In this document: piece by piece, positions 16,003 to 24,686 of the stretch | Layout of the letters: every line of letters starts with the position of its first letter | Position numbering within the stretch: the stretch's first letter is position 1 | Source of the DNA: Dehalococcoidia bacterium | Lineage (GTDB): Bacteria > Chloroflexota > Dehalococcoidia > Lucifugimonadales > JAGWBF01 | DNA length: 41,394 nucleotides | Direction of reading: 5' to 3' | NCBI GenBank assembly: GCA_021296025.1 | Contig: JAGWBF010000004.1 | Coordinates: 1-41,394, forward strand | Notes under the pieces: generated by a model | What the model was told of the DNA's origin: nothing | Databases searched by the model: none | The model's input: the letters and a program-made list of their open reading frames with translations, nothing else | Position numbers and translations under genes: made by a program

Positions 16003-16147
16003 AAAGGGATCTGGATAAGGGTGGACTGCCGTTCCCTTAAGGCCTGGGTCCTTTTAACTTGTCTTGACCCTCCGTGTAAAGGGAGATGGGGTTGTAACGA
16101 AGGCTTCTGGGAGAGTGTTTACTGGGCTGGAACCGGTAGCCCTCAGA

Positions 16148-16176
16148 TTGACCCATATATCCATAGTTGCTACAAT
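16148..16176 (+). promoter_or_regulatory. Sigma-70-type promoter for the MIP18-like/mrp pair
   Basis: TTGACC (16148-16153) and TACAAT (16171-16176) are separated by exactly 17 bases, and TGC directly precedes the -10 box as an extended -10. Transcription would begin near 16183, leaving a leader of about 37 bases before ATG 16220. One of the best promoter matches in the window. Confidence 0.75.
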
Positions 16177-16219
16177 CCCCCAAAGGCCCGAGCGAGGGAC
16201 CAGTTCCTGGGAGGTTAAG

Positions 16220-16531
16220 ATGGCCGAAACAACCGTAGCTGCCAATGATGTAATGGAAGTTCTGAAGACCGTCTATGATCCCGAAATCCCCGTCAACATA
16301 GTGGACCTGGGCCTTGTGTACGATGTGCAGGTTACCCAGGGCGATGTGTACGTGCAGATGACCCTGACCGCTCCCGGATGCGGGATGGGCCCGTTCATTG
16401 CTCAGCAGGCTGAATGGGCGGTAGCTGAGCTGGACGGAGTTGATGATGTGGAAGTTGAGATGGTGTTCGATCCTCCCTGGTCGCCGGACCTGATTACCGA
16501 GGACGGACGCAAGCTTCTGGGCATTGACTAG
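16220..16531 (+). CDS. MIP18/SufT-like (DUF59) metal-sulfur cluster assembly protein
   Basis: A 103-residue single-domain protein of the MIP18 family (PF01883). The signature DPEIPVNIVDLGLVYDV is at residues 22-38, and TLTAPGCGMG carries the conserved cysteine. Family members such as SufT and the N-terminal domain of plant HCF101 help insert or transfer Fe-S clusters. ATG 16220 is supported by GGGAGG five bases upstream. It is followed after 47 bases by an Mrp-type ATPase; the two domains are fused in HCF101 and some bacterial proteins, so a joint role in Fe-S carrier function is likely. Confidence 0.9.
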   Translation: MAETTVAANDVMEVLKTVYDPEIPVNIVDLGLVYDVQVTQGDVYVQMTLTAPGCGMGPFIAQQAEWAVAELDGVDDVEVEMVFDPPWSPDLITEDGRKLLGID

Positions 16532-16578
16532 ATGGCCGGCTGCTGGTCCGAGCCAAACTGATTACATAAGGACGATCC

Positions 16579-17388
16579 ATGACGACCCCCCAGGAAAAAG
16601 CCAGGCTGGAGCAGATAAAGAAGTCCTGGCAGCAGAAGCGCCAGATCACCCAGAGACTGGACCAGATTGGGACTAAGGTCGCGGTTTACAGTGGCAAGGG
16701 AGGCGTGGGCAAGACCACAGTTGCGGTCAACCTTGCCGCCGCTTTGGCCAGCGAAGGCAAGAAAGTTGGCCTCCTGGATGTGGACATCGACTGCCCCAAC
16801 GTCACGAAGGTGATGGGCATCTCCGACGCGCCCAGCGTGACCAATGGGGAGATCACGCCAGCCGAAAAGTTTGGGATAAAGGTTGTTTCCATGGCCTTCT
16901 TCCAGGAAAACGAGGAAGAAGCCATCATCTGGCGCGGCCCCATGATCCACAACGCCATAAGCCAGTTCCTGCAGATGACCAATTGGGGGGACCTGGACTA
17001 CCTGGTAGTGGACCTGCCTCCAGGTACATCCGATGCTCCTCTAACCGTAATGCAGACCCTGCCCGTCGATGGCTTCGTCGTGGTTACCACTCCCCAGGAG
17101 CTGGCGGGATTGGATGCGCGCCGTTGCATCAACATGATCCGCAAGTTGAAGGTGAACGTAGCCGGAATCGTCGAGAACTTCACCGGCGAGATGTTCGGTG
17201 AAGGGGGAGGCCAACAGCTGGCCGACGATTTGGAGATTCCCTTCCTGGGATCCATCGCCCTCAGGCCCGACTACCGGGACACGTCCCAGCCCACAGTCCT
17301 CGGCAGCGAGAGTGTGCAGGGTGAGTACAGGCAGATAGTGAACGGCCTGAGAGGAAGCCTGGAGAGCCTGGGGAAAGCCCCCGTCTAG
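16579..17388 (+). CDS. mrp: Mrp/NBP35-type P-loop ATPase lacking the Cys-x-x-Cys pair
   Basis: A 269-residue ATPase of the Mrp/ApbC/NBP35 group, thought to act as an Fe-S cluster carrier. The deviant Walker A GKGGVGKTT is at residues 39-47, with DVDIDCPNVTKVMGI as switch I and VVDLPPGTSDAPLTVMQ as switch II/Walker B. In most Mrp proteins the segment after the VENM strand has a CPxC pair that holds the bridging cluster at the dimer interface; here it reads IVENFTGEMFGEGGGQQLA and has no cysteine. It may bind its cluster differently, or have another role. A start at 16579 is supported by TAAGGA six bases upstream. Its stop overlaps the stop of convergent accDA by a CTAG. Confidence 0.88.
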   Translation: MTTPQEKARLEQIKKSWQQKRQITQRLDQIGTKVAVYSGKGGVGKTTVAVNLAAALASEGKKVGLLDVDIDCPNVTKVMGISDAPSVTNGEITPAEKFGIKVVSMAFFQENEEEAIIWRGPMIHNAISQFLQMTNWGDLDYLVVDLPPGTSDAPLTVMQTLPVDGFVVVTTPQELAGLDARRCINMIRKLKVNVAGIVENFTGEMFGEGGGQQLADDLEIPFLGSIALRPDYRDTSQPTVLGSESVQGEYRQIVNGLRGSLESLGKAPV

Positions 17389-19220
17389 CTGCTGGAGCTG
17401 GACACCTTCTGGCGCTTACCGCTGCCGCTGTCCTGGGGCTCCTTGAGCACGATGTGCTCCATCAACGAAACTTCCCTGCGAATGGCGGCCTGTGAGTGCC
17501 TGGAGTATTCGCCCATCCTGCGGAACTTCTTGTAGCGCTTCTGCACCAGCTTCTTGGATGAGGCCTTGGCCAGCTTGGCCAGCTTAGAGGTCAGGACCAT
17601 GCGCAGGTAACGGGCAGCCTCCCCCGGGTCAGTGTGAGCGCCGCTCTCAGGTTCCGGAACGATCTCGTCGATAATTCCAAGCTCCTTGCAGTCATGGGCT
17701 GTAAGGGTCAGCGACTCTCTCTCTTCCATGCGGTGGGGCGCGTTCCGGTGAAGCCTACTGACGGTAGGTCCCGGTGAAATGGCGGAGTAGATGGCGTTCT
17801 GGAGCATAACTACGCTGTCGGTCAGGCTCAAGGCTAATGCTCCTTCGCTCCCGCCCTCCCCAATGATTGCGGACACCGTCGGCGTGGGGACATCGGCCAT
17901 TACCGATAGAGTCGTGGCAATAGCGTTTCCTACACCCTGTTCTTCGGACTCCAGCCCGGGATGGGCGCCCTGGGTGTCGATGAGCGTAACAACTGGCAGC
18001 TTAAAGCGGGCCGCAAGATTGATGATCCTGCGTGCTTTGCGGAACCCTTCGGGGTAGCTGTGGTATCCGCCATCCCTTCGCTGAGCCTTGCGGTCCTGCC
18101 CAACGACCACCACGCGCTCAGCGCCCAGATATCCCAGCCCTCCAATCAGCGTTCGGTCGTCCCCGCTGACCCGGTCGCCACGCAGCTCTATAAACTCCTC
18201 CACTGACAGCCGGATGTACTCCGACGCCGAAGGCCTCTGGGGGTGGTTGGAAGCTTCCAGGGACCGCGCCACATCTGATTCGTGGTCTTCAGGATTGGGA
18301 ATGTCTTCGTTTGCGCCTTTGCCATTGGAACGTGATGGGCGACTGGGAGAGAGGATATCCAGCACGGTGCTCAGCTTGTCCCGCAGGTCTTCCCGGTCGA
18401 TGACGTTATCCAGTAGGCCCAGGTCCACGTGGGCTTCTGCTGTGTGGGCATTTAGTGGCATGGGTTTGCTGGAAGCTTCTTTCAAGGTCTTCATGGGCGC
18501 CAGGCCTATGAGGGACCCTGGTTCGGCGAATATGACATCAGCCAGGTTTGCGAAACTGGCGTAGGCTTGCCCGGTTGACGGGTTGGACAGAATGACCACA
18601 AATGGCAGCTGCTTTTCGCGGACCTTGTTGGCAGCGGCAACGGTCTTGGCCATCTGCATCAACGATAGGACACCTTCCTGGCTGCGGGCGCCTCCTCCGC
18701 TCACCATGGCAACCACGGGATGTCCGCTGGATGCTGCATTTTCGAAGGCCAGGGCAACATTTTCACCCACCACGCTGCCCATGCTGCCTCCCATGAAGCC
18801 AAAGTCGAGCACGATCATCATGGTTCGGATGCCAGCTATGGTGCAGCGTCCCGTGACGGCAGCTTCGGTAAGGCCTGTGCGCCTCTGGTCCTGGGATAGA
18901 CGCTTGGTATAGGAGCCCCGCGCGGAGAAAGAAATCGGGAAGAGGGATACTATCGACCTGTTGGTCTCCCGGAAGCTGCCCTTGTCGGCAACCAAGTCAA
19001 TGCGTTCCCTGGCGGTGAGGCTGTAGTGAAAGCGGCAGTGCGGGCACAGTCGGAAATCCTGATACACGGTAGAGTCGCGGATCGCCTCACCACACAACAC
19101 GCAGTGGTCCCGAAGCACCGATAAGTAGGCACGGTCCAGAACGCTACCGCGGCGCAGCAGGTGGACAAGGTATTCCGACAGGTTCTTCACGGGCGCCCCA
19201 CTCAAGTATGTTCGCCGCAC
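17385..19220 (-). CDS. accDA: Fused acetyl-CoA carboxylase carboxyltransferase beta-alpha (AccD-AccA)
   Basis: A 611-residue fusion of the two carboxyltransferase subunits that move CO2 from biotin to acetyl-CoA, the committed step of fatty acid synthesis. The N-terminal half is AccD-like: zinc ribbon Cys40-x2-Cys43-x15-Cys59-x2-Cys62, then a VVAMVSGGGARSQEGVLSLMQM oxyanion-hole region. A low-complexity linker lies at about 295-335, and the second half is AccA-like (VEEFIELRGDR, LVTLIDTQGAHPGLESEEQGVGNAIA, IIGEGGSEGALAL). The tail is rich in Lys and Ser. The GTG start at 19220 is tentative; an internal GTG ten codons on is possible. Both catalytic halves look intact. The biotin carboxylase and carrier genes are not in the window. 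Confidence 0.93.
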   Translation of the reverse strand: MRRTYLSGAPVKNLSEYLVHLLRRGSVLDRAYLSVLRDHCVLCGEAIRDSTVYQDFRLCPHCRFHYSLTARERIDLVADKGSFRETNRSIVSLFPISFSARGSYTKRLSQDQRRTGLTEAAVTGRCTIAGIRTMMIVLDFGFMGGSMGSVVGENVALAFENAASSGHPVVAMVSGGGARSQEGVLSLMQMAKTVAAANKVREKQLPFVVILSNPSTGQAYASFANLADVIFAEPGSLIGLAPMKTLKEASSKPMPLNAHTAEAHVDLGLLDNVIDREDLRDKLSTVLDILSPSRPSRSNGKGANEDIPNPEDHESDVARSLEASNHPQRPSASEYIRLSVEEFIELRGDRVSGDDRTLIGGLGYLGAERVVVVGQDRKAQRRDGGYHSYPEGFRKARRIINLAARFKLPVVTLIDTQGAHPGLESEEQGVGNAIATTLSVMADVPTPTVSAIIGEGGSEGALALSLTDSVVMLQNAIYSAISPGPTVSRLHRNAPHRMEERESLTLTAHDCKELGIIDEIVPEPESGAHTDPGEAARYLRMVLTSKLAKLAKASSKKLVQKRYKKFRRMGEYSRHSQAAIRREVSLMEHIVLKEPQDSGSGKRQKVSSSSS

Positions 19221-19260
19221 CGCCGGAGATGCCTTGAAGGGAGGGCATCATCGGCTAGCT

Positions 19261-19270
19261 ATGTATACAT
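19261..19270. promoter_or_regulatory. Perfect palindrome ATGTATACAT, possible operator
   Basis: A ten-base perfect palindrome sits at the edge of the candidate accDA -10 box and its likely transcription start. Repressor sites are often placed like this, but a ten-base AT-rich palindrome can also arise by chance. Confidence 0.3.
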
Positions 19271-19298
19271 TACACTACAAGGCGAGAGGAATATACAA
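19269..19298 (-). promoter_or_regulatory. Possible accDA promoter
   Basis: On the minus strand TTGTAT (19293-19298) is followed after 18 bases by TGTAAT (19269-19274). The -10 is good but the -35 is poor. It would start transcription close to the ATGTATACAT palindrome, about 50 bases before the accDA start. Confidence 0.4.
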
Positions 19299-19346
19299 GT
19301 GTGTCAGGGCACCTGAATGCCAGGGACTTTTGTGAGCTGCGGACTC

Positions 19347-21479
19347 TTACCAGGGAGGCTCGGAGGAGGATGATGAGGATTTGGCAAGCACACCCTCCGC
19401 CTCCATCTGGCGAGTAAGCTGCACAGCCTTGGCGTAGCCGACTTGCAAGCGTCGCTGAAGCACCGATGGCGAGATGTTTGGGCTCCGCTCAGCCAGTTCC
19501 CGGGCCGACTCCAACAGGCTGTCGTCGTCCAATGCTTCCGCTTCCTCTTTCTCTTCGCTGTCCTCGAGGACGATTTGAGGCAGGGGAGGTCCCGACTGGT
19601 TCTTCCAGAAGGACACCAGCTCCTCTATCTCATCGTCGTCGACGTAAGTCCCCTGGACGCGGACCGGCTTGGGGGAGTCCTGGGAGAGCAGCAGCATATC
19701 TCCCTTGCCCAATAGCCTCTCTGCCCCCACCGCATCCAGGATCACCCTGGAATCGACCTGGGAAGCGACTGCAAAGGCAATCCTGGCGGGTACGTTAGCC
19801 TTGAGCAGGCCCGTTACGACATTCACCGACGGACGCTGGGTGGCCAATATCAGGTGAATGCCTGTGGCCCTTCCCAGCTGGGCCAGTCTGACCAGCGCCT
19901 GCTCCACTTCGAAAGCTGCCGTCATCATAAGGTCGGCTAGCTCATCTATGACAACCACAAGATAGGGCATTGGCTCCTTGGACTTGCTGTTATACGTGTT
20001 GAGGTTGCGCGCTCCCGCCTCCTCCAACAGCTTGTAACGCCGGAGCATCTCGTTCTGGACCCCCTTTAGCACATCGAGCACCTTATCTGCATCTACAATG
20101 ACGGGGAGCACCAGGTTCGGTATTCCATTAAAGGGCGTAAGCTCCACTCTCTTGGGGTCCACCATGATCATGCGAAGGCGGTCCGGGCGGTTGGTTAGGA
20201 GCATTGATGCTATGACAGCGTTAATGCACACGCTCTTTCCGCTGCCCGTAGCTCCGGCAATTAGCAGATGGGGGAGGGCGGTAAGGTCCGATACGACGGG
20301 AGTACCTCCTGTATCCTCGCCAATGGCGATGGGGAGAGTTCCCTTGGAAGCTAATTTCTGGAAGTTCGGACTCTCGGCTAAGGACCGTAGATACACCCTG
20401 TTGGCGTGGGGGTTTGGGACCTCCAGGCCTACCAGCGCCTCTCCGGGAACGGGAGCCTCCATTCGCAGGTAGGGAGTCTTCAGCGCAAGGGCCAAGTCCT
20501 TTTCCCTGGCGAGGATGCTCTGCACCCGTACACGGCTGGCCTCAGCGCCCAATGGTGTGGAGGCAGTGCGCCCCTTTTGGGCTTCTCCCTGGCGCTTCAT
20601 CCAGCCCGGCACCAACCCGAACCTGATGACCCTGGGCCCGGTCCGGATGTCTTCGACCTTCACATCCACCCTGTGGTCTGCAAGGGTCTCCTCTATGTGG
20701 CCGGCCATCTTGGCTAGCACAGATTGGGGCACCGGCGCGGTCATTCCCTGGCTGAGGAGGTCCAGCGGTGGAAGCTGCCATGCCGAGCCCTTGGAAGCCT
20801 GCTTAGATGGCGATGCAGCTTCTTTCTTGGGTGCGCTAACCGTCTTCATTGCTGTCGCGGTTTGCTTACTGGGACCATCGGATTCATCGCCGGTGCGACC
20901 CAGGGACCAACGTAGAAAATCGCCGACCTGGGAATAGGCCCCGCTCACTGCCAGGCGATACGCCCTCAGCCCCGTCTTGGGGTACAAGAGCAGTGGACCC
21001 GCCAGCAGGATTCCCAAGGCCTTAGCCGCGCCAAGGGCCAGGGGAAAGCCTCCCAGGTAGCTGCCCCAGCTCCCACCAAGGGATACATTATTAAGCCGCC
21101 CGGTGGCGGGTTCGAACATCGATAGTATGGACAGGGACAGGGCGACGATGACCCCAAATCCGGCAAGGACTCCCCATACCCATTTCTCCTTTACGCTCCG
21201 GTAACGGAGGAGCAGGACAACGGACGAAAACCATGCCAGAGTGGGGAATAGTCCGAATCCCAGGCGCTGGAAGGCCCAGTCGGAAAGTCCGGATGGAATG
21301 GTGAAGGCGAGAACAGGGCCTAGCGCTACGAGAACGGGGAGCAGGTGGGTGATCAGCCACAGGTGTCTTCGGAAACCAGTTGCTTTGTTGTTTCTTGCGG
21401 CCCTTCTGCTAGCCGCACTGGTGCGGGGTTTTGTGGTCGAATAGGGGCTGGATTCTTCGGAGTGGGAGATACTGGGCAC
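19347..21479 (-). CDS. ftsK: FtsK/SpoIIIE-type DNA translocase
   Basis: A 710-residue membrane-anchored motor that pumps chromosomal DNA through the division septum. The N-terminus is basic, followed by hydrophobic segments at about 40-62, 73-92, 103-121 and 142-163. A linker and alpha/beta motor follow: Walker A GATGSGKSVC at about 405-412, MVDPKRVELTPFNGIPNL, Walker B VVVIDELADLMM, and ILATQRPSVNVVTGLLKANVPARIAF. The C-terminus has a winged-helix gamma domain (LQRRLQVGYAKAVQLTRQMEAEGVL) that reads polarity sequences. GTG 21479 directly abuts the TAG stop of the RNase J gene, with GGAGGT inside that gene's last codons, so translation is probably coupled. Confidence 0.96.
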   Translation of the reverse strand: MPSISHSEESSPYSTTKPRTSAASRRAARNNKATGFRRHLWLITHLLPVLVALGPVLAFTIPSGLSDWAFQRLGFGLFPTLAWFSSVVLLLRYRSVKEKWVWGVLAGFGVIVALSLSILSMFEPATGRLNNVSLGGSWGSYLGGFPLALGAAKALGILLAGPLLLYPKTGLRAYRLAVSGAYSQVGDFLRWSLGRTGDESDGPSKQTATAMKTVSAPKKEAASPSKQASKGSAWQLPPLDLLSQGMTAPVPQSVLAKMAGHIEETLADHRVDVKVEDIRTGPRVIRFGLVPGWMKRQGEAQKGRTASTPLGAEASRVRVQSILAREKDLALALKTPYLRMEAPVPGEALVGLEVPNPHANRVYLRSLAESPNFQKLASKGTLPIAIGEDTGGTPVVSDLTALPHLLIAGATGSGKSVCINAVIASMLLTNRPDRLRMIMVDPKRVELTPFNGIPNLVLPVIVDADKVLDVLKGVQNEMLRRYKLLEEAGARNLNTYNSKSKEPMPYLVVVIDELADLMMTAAFEVEQALVRLAQLGRATGIHLILATQRPSVNVVTGLLKANVPARIAFAVASQVDSRVILDAVGAERLLGKGDMLLLSQDSPKPVRVQGTYVDDDEIEELVSFWKNQSGPPLPQIVLEDSEEKEEAEALDDDSLLESARELAERSPNISPSVLQRRLQVGYAKAVQLTRQMEAEGVLAKSSSSSSEPPW

Positions 21480-23138
21480 CTAGACCTCCAGACATGCCAC
21501 CACCACATAGGGGGAACGGTGAGCTTCTCGGTGAAGCAGCTGGATTGCTGCTTCCTTTGCCACCTTACTGGCCAGTCCCCAGTCTATTGGGAAGTTGTCG
21601 CTGTGTTCAAGGGATTCGCTGACGGACTCGGAGATTTTCTGAAACAGCAGACGGCAACTCTCATCATCGGTAAACCCTGCCGAGTACACCTGAGGGGGCT
21701 TTGCGGGCTGGCCTGTATATCTGTCCAGGGCCACTGCTACCACGATTACGCCGTCGTGGGCCAGCGATCGCCTCTCCTCCAGTATCCTGCTGTTTTCTCC
21801 CATCAGCTCCCGGCCATCGACATACACATGGCCGGCCGGCACGCTGTCTGTGACCTCTCCCCCTTGGGGCGTCAGCTCCAGCACATTCCCATCTTCCAAG
21901 ACGAAAATACCTGACCGGGCAACGCCCATCGCTTCGGCCAGGTCTGCGTGGGCCAGCATGTGGCGGTACTCTCCGTGGACAGGCACGAAGAAACGGGGCC
22001 TGACCAGGTTGAGCATCATCTTCAGCTCTTCCTGGCTGGCGTGTCCGTGCACATGCACCAGCGTTATCTTGTCGTACAGAACCCGGGCCCCCTGGCGGAA
22101 TAGGTTGTCTATGGTCCGGCTAACCAGCGTTTCATTTCCTGGTATGGGCGTGGCTGAGATTACAACAGTGTCCCCTGGGACTATCCGGATGTCCCTGTGG
22201 GTCTGCTGGGCGATGCGCACCAGGGCCGAGGTAGGTTCTCCCTGGCTTCCGGTAGTGACAAGGACCACACGCTCATCGTCGAGCTGCTTGGTGTCACCCA
22301 GAGGAAGGAGGACGCCGGCAGGGGGCTTAAGGTAGCCCATGTCGATGCTCATCCTGACGTTTTCTATCATGCTGCGGCCGACGACCCCGACCTGCCGGTC
22401 ATGTTGGGCTGCCGCATCCATAATCTGCTGAATGCGGGAGATCAGGGATGCAAAGGTTGCCACCAGCACCCTGCCGGGAGCCTCCCCGATTGCCCTTTCC
22501 AGGGCGTCCCCGACCACCTGCTCCGAAGGTGTGTACCCTGGAATCTCCGCATAGGTCGAATCGGAGCACAGTAGGAGCACGCCCTCGCTGCCGTACTTAG
22601 AGAGGCGGGCCAGGTCCGTTGACTGACCGTCCACAGGGGTGTGGTCGATCTTGAAATCGCCTGTGTGGACCACCCTGCCGACGGGAGTTTCGATTGCTAT
22701 GCCCATGGCGTCGGGTATACTGTGGCACACCCGGAACCACTCGGCGTTGAACTTGCCCAGCTGCAGAGGCTCTCCGGGTTCAATTAGCTCCAGCTTAGCA
22801 TCCCGCGCTCCCCTGTAACCCTTGAGCTTTACTGAGATGAGGCCGTGGGCCAGGCGGGGAGCATAAACGGGAACATCGAGCTGGGGGAGGATAAAGGGGA
22901 GGGCGCCGGTATGGTCCTCATGCCCGTGGGTAATGAGGATTCCCCGGACCCGCTCCCGCCTTTCGAGAAGGTAGCTGACATCCGGGATGACCAGGTCAAT
23001 GCCCGGCATATCTTCCTCGGGGAAGAGCACACCGCAATCTATTACAATGATGTCCTGGTCGTACTCCAGGACCATCATGTTTTTCCCGATTTCCCCCAGT
23101 CCTCCCAGGGGAATAACCCTAAGGGCCGAAGTGGACAC
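21480..23138 (-). CDS. rnj: Ribonuclease J
   Basis: A 552-residue metallo-beta-lactamase/beta-CASP ribonuclease with endonuclease and 5'-to-3' exonuclease activity in RNA maturation and decay. The zinc motif HGHEDH is at residues 71-76, with a VVHTGDFKIDHTPVDG aspartate segment, a VLVTTGSQGEPTSAL stretch, and VHVHGHASQEELKMMLNLVRPRFFVPVHGEYRHM near the beta-CASP region. The C-terminal oligomerisation domain is present. GTG 23138 is chosen because it gives the usual LRVIPLGGLGEIGKNM opening. It is the second gene of a three-gene group (udg, rnj, ftsK). Confidence 0.96.
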   Translation of the reverse strand: MSTSALRVIPLGGLGEIGKNMMVLEYDQDIIVIDCGVLFPEEDMPGIDLVIPDVSYLLERRERVRGILITHGHEDHTGALPFILPQLDVPVYAPRLAHGLISVKLKGYRGARDAKLELIEPGEPLQLGKFNAEWFRVCHSIPDAMGIAIETPVGRVVHTGDFKIDHTPVDGQSTDLARLSKYGSEGVLLLCSDSTYAEIPGYTPSEQVVGDALERAIGEAPGRVLVATFASLISRIQQIMDAAAQHDRQVGVVGRSMIENVRMSIDMGYLKPPAGVLLPLGDTKQLDDERVVLVTTGSQGEPTSALVRIAQQTHRDIRIVPGDTVVISATPIPGNETLVSRTIDNLFRQGARVLYDKITLVHVHGHASQEELKMMLNLVRPRFFVPVHGEYRHMLAHADLAEAMGVARSGIFVLEDGNVLELTPQGGEVTDSVPAGHVYVDGRELMGENSRILEERRSLAHDGVIVVAVALDRYTGQPAKPPQVYSAGFTDDESCRLLFQKISESVSESLEHSDNFPIDWGLASKVAKEAAIQLLHREAHRSPYVVVACLEV

Positions 23139-23209
23139 TAACCTGCCTTGGTTGGATGTGGCCGATGAATTGCTGATGCCGGTCTGTTGTTAGCTTGGAT
23201 GCGGTCCGC

Positions 23210-23827
23210 CTAGAACATGGAGAGCTGTTCCGGCTTCGGGGTCTCTGTCAGCTCTACAATAGGTTCCGGCGCGGGCTGTTTCAGCAATGCCGGTATAGCG
23301 TTGAAGTCATCTTCGATGGTCTTTCGGTTCTCCTGCCGATGCAGGGCCGCCGCCGGGTGCATGATCGGGAAGATAGTCAGGCCGTTCACGTTTCTGGGTT
23401 TGCCGTGCACCCGGCTGATGCTTTCCCCGGGCAAGAACTTTGACATGGAGAAGCGGCCCAGCGTGACCACCAGCTTTGGACGGATAAGCTCGATCTGGCG
23501 GTCCAGGTATTTGCTGCAAGCTTCAATTTCGCTTGGCAGGGGATCCCTGTTGTTGGCCGGACGGCACTTTACCATGTTTGCAATATAGACTTCCTCGCGG
23601 GAGTAGCCAATCGACTTCAGGAGCTCTTCCAGGAACTTTCCCGCCGGGCCTACGAAGGGCCTACCCTGCCGGTCTTCCTGGTAGCCCGGCCCTTCTCCGA
23701 TAAACATGATCGCCGAGTCCGCCGGTCCTTCGCCGGGAACGGCGTTGGTCCGGCCCCTGCTCAAAGGACAGTCGGTGCAGGCCCGTACCCGACTTGCAAC
23801 CTCATCCAGAGTCTCCATGTCCGTCAT
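23210..23827 (-). CDS. Uracil-DNA glycosylase, family 4 (Fe-S)
   Basis: A 205-residue DNA repair enzyme that removes uracil from DNA. The active-site motif GEGPGYQEDRQGRPFVGPAG is at about 44-63 and the second motif is HPAA. Four cysteines for a 4Fe-4S cluster are in the family pattern: Cys17 and Cys20 (CTDCPL), Cys88 (VKCRPANN) and Cys104 (EACSKYL). Family 4 enzymes are typical of thermophiles and many deep-branching bacteria. The C-terminus ends EQLSMF, a QxxLxxF-like peptide of the type that binds the sliding clamp; this is inference. ATG 23827 has AGGGG six bases upstream. Confidence 0.94.
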   Translation of the reverse strand: MTDMETLDEVASRVRACTDCPLSRGRTNAVPGEGPADSAIMFIGEGPGYQEDRQGRPFVGPAGKFLEELLKSIGYSREEVYIANMVKCRPANNRDPLPSEIEACSKYLDRQIELIRPKLVVTLGRFSMSKFLPGESISRVHGKPRNVNGLTIFPIMHPAAALHRQENRKTIEDDFNAIPALLKQPAPEPIVELTETPKPEQLSMF

Positions 23828-23904
23828 AATCAGCCCCTGCCCTGCCTGACGTTAGCTTCTTTAAGTGGGTTTAGCCTAATTGGGAAGAGTGTTTGTCTTA
23901 GGCC

Positions 23905-24165
23905 TTAATCATCTTTGACGCCGTGACTCTGCAGGTAGCTGACCGCATCCTGAATGGTCACGATCTGACCTGCATCTTCATCGGGGATTTCGATCTTGTT
24001 GTCATCGTCGGAGAACTCTTCTTCGAAAGCCATGATCAGCTCCACAAGGTCCAGGGAATCGGCGTTCAGATCATCGACGAAGGATGCTTCGGGTACCACC
24101 GACCCTTCTTCAACATCCAGCTTGTCCACCACTATTGCCCTGACCCTCTCGAAAGTTGTCGCCAT
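23905..24165 (-). CDS. acpP: Acyl carrier protein
   Basis: An 86-residue acidic helical carrier of growing acyl chains. The phosphopantetheine attachment serine is in the NADSLDLVELIMAFEEEF motif (Ser37). Overall charge, length and the four-helix layout are normal. It lies four bases after the nusB stop and downstream of fabD, so it belongs to the yceD-rpmF-fabD-nusB-acpP unit. The usual fabG or fabF neighbours are missing here. Confidence 0.97.
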   Translation of the reverse strand: MATTFERVRAIVVDKLDVEEGSVVPEASFVDDLNADSLDLVELIMAFEEEFSDDDNKIEIPDEDAGQIVTIQDAVSYLQSHGVKDD

Positions 24166-24169
24166 CCTA

Positions 24170-24658
24170 TTAGTTTCCTTCCTGGATTAGGTTTTCTGCC
24201 TCTGTCATGGTGGAGTCAATCTCACCGTTTCCGGCCCTCTGAGCCTCATCTACCAGGGAGCCGAGGACTCCGTTAACGAACCTGGGGGAGCTTTCGCTGC
24301 CGAAGGTCTTTGCCAGCTCGATGGCCTCGTTAATCACCACCTTGGTAGGAACATTTGGTACGAAGCATATCTCCATAATTGCTTGTCTGAGGATGTTCCG
24401 GTCCACGACGGGAAGCTGGTTCACCGGCCAGAGGGGTGCGTGCTGGCGGATCTGCTGGTCGATTTCAACCAACCTGTCGGCCACCCCCTTTGCAAGCTCG
24501 AGGGCGTAGTCCAAAGACTCTTTGGGCACATCATTTTCGTCCACGAGCCATGAGAAGGACGATTCTGCGGGATGCCCGGCGATGTCCATTTCGTACAGGG
24601 CTTGCACCGCCAATGCCCGGGACTTCCTTCTGAAGTGAGAGGCCCTTTCCCCGGTCAT
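24170..24658 (-). CDS. nusB: Transcription antitermination factor NusB
   Basis: A 162-residue all-helical protein that binds boxA RNA with S10 during rRNA transcription. Recognisable parts are RRKSRALAVQALYEMDIAG near the start, then ILRQAIMEICF, PTKVVINEAIELAKTFGSESSPRFVNGVLGSL. The open frame reaches back into fabD, but ATG 24658 gives the normal family N-terminus. It sits between fabD and acpP, an unusual place. The C-terminal 25 residues after the conserved core are acidic and probably disordered. Confidence 0.93.
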   Translation of the reverse strand: MTGERASHFRRKSRALAVQALYEMDIAGHPAESSFSWLVDENDVPKESLDYALELAKGVADRLVEIDQQIRQHAPLWPVNQLPVVDRNILRQAIMEICFVPNVPTKVVINEAIELAKTFGSESSPRFVNGVLGSLVDEAQRAGNGEIDSTMTEAENLIQEGN

Positions 24659-24686
24659 AACACCACGCTGCTGCCTGGGACATCGA

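Larger units (their letters stand above)
15857..16219. other. Intergenic region of 363 bases between the membrane-gene remnant and the MIP18-like gene
   Basis: No convincing gene is present. It holds the perfect inverted repeat at 15982-16002 and the promoter at 16148-16176. An in-frame upstream extension of the MIP18-like gene to 16064 exists but has no conserved sequence and would read through the promoter, so it is not counted as coding. Confidence 0.6.

Noticed and set aside
16064..16219. Upstream extension of the MIP18-like gene
   Set aside because: Would run through the clear promoter at 16148-16176 and is not conserved in type.
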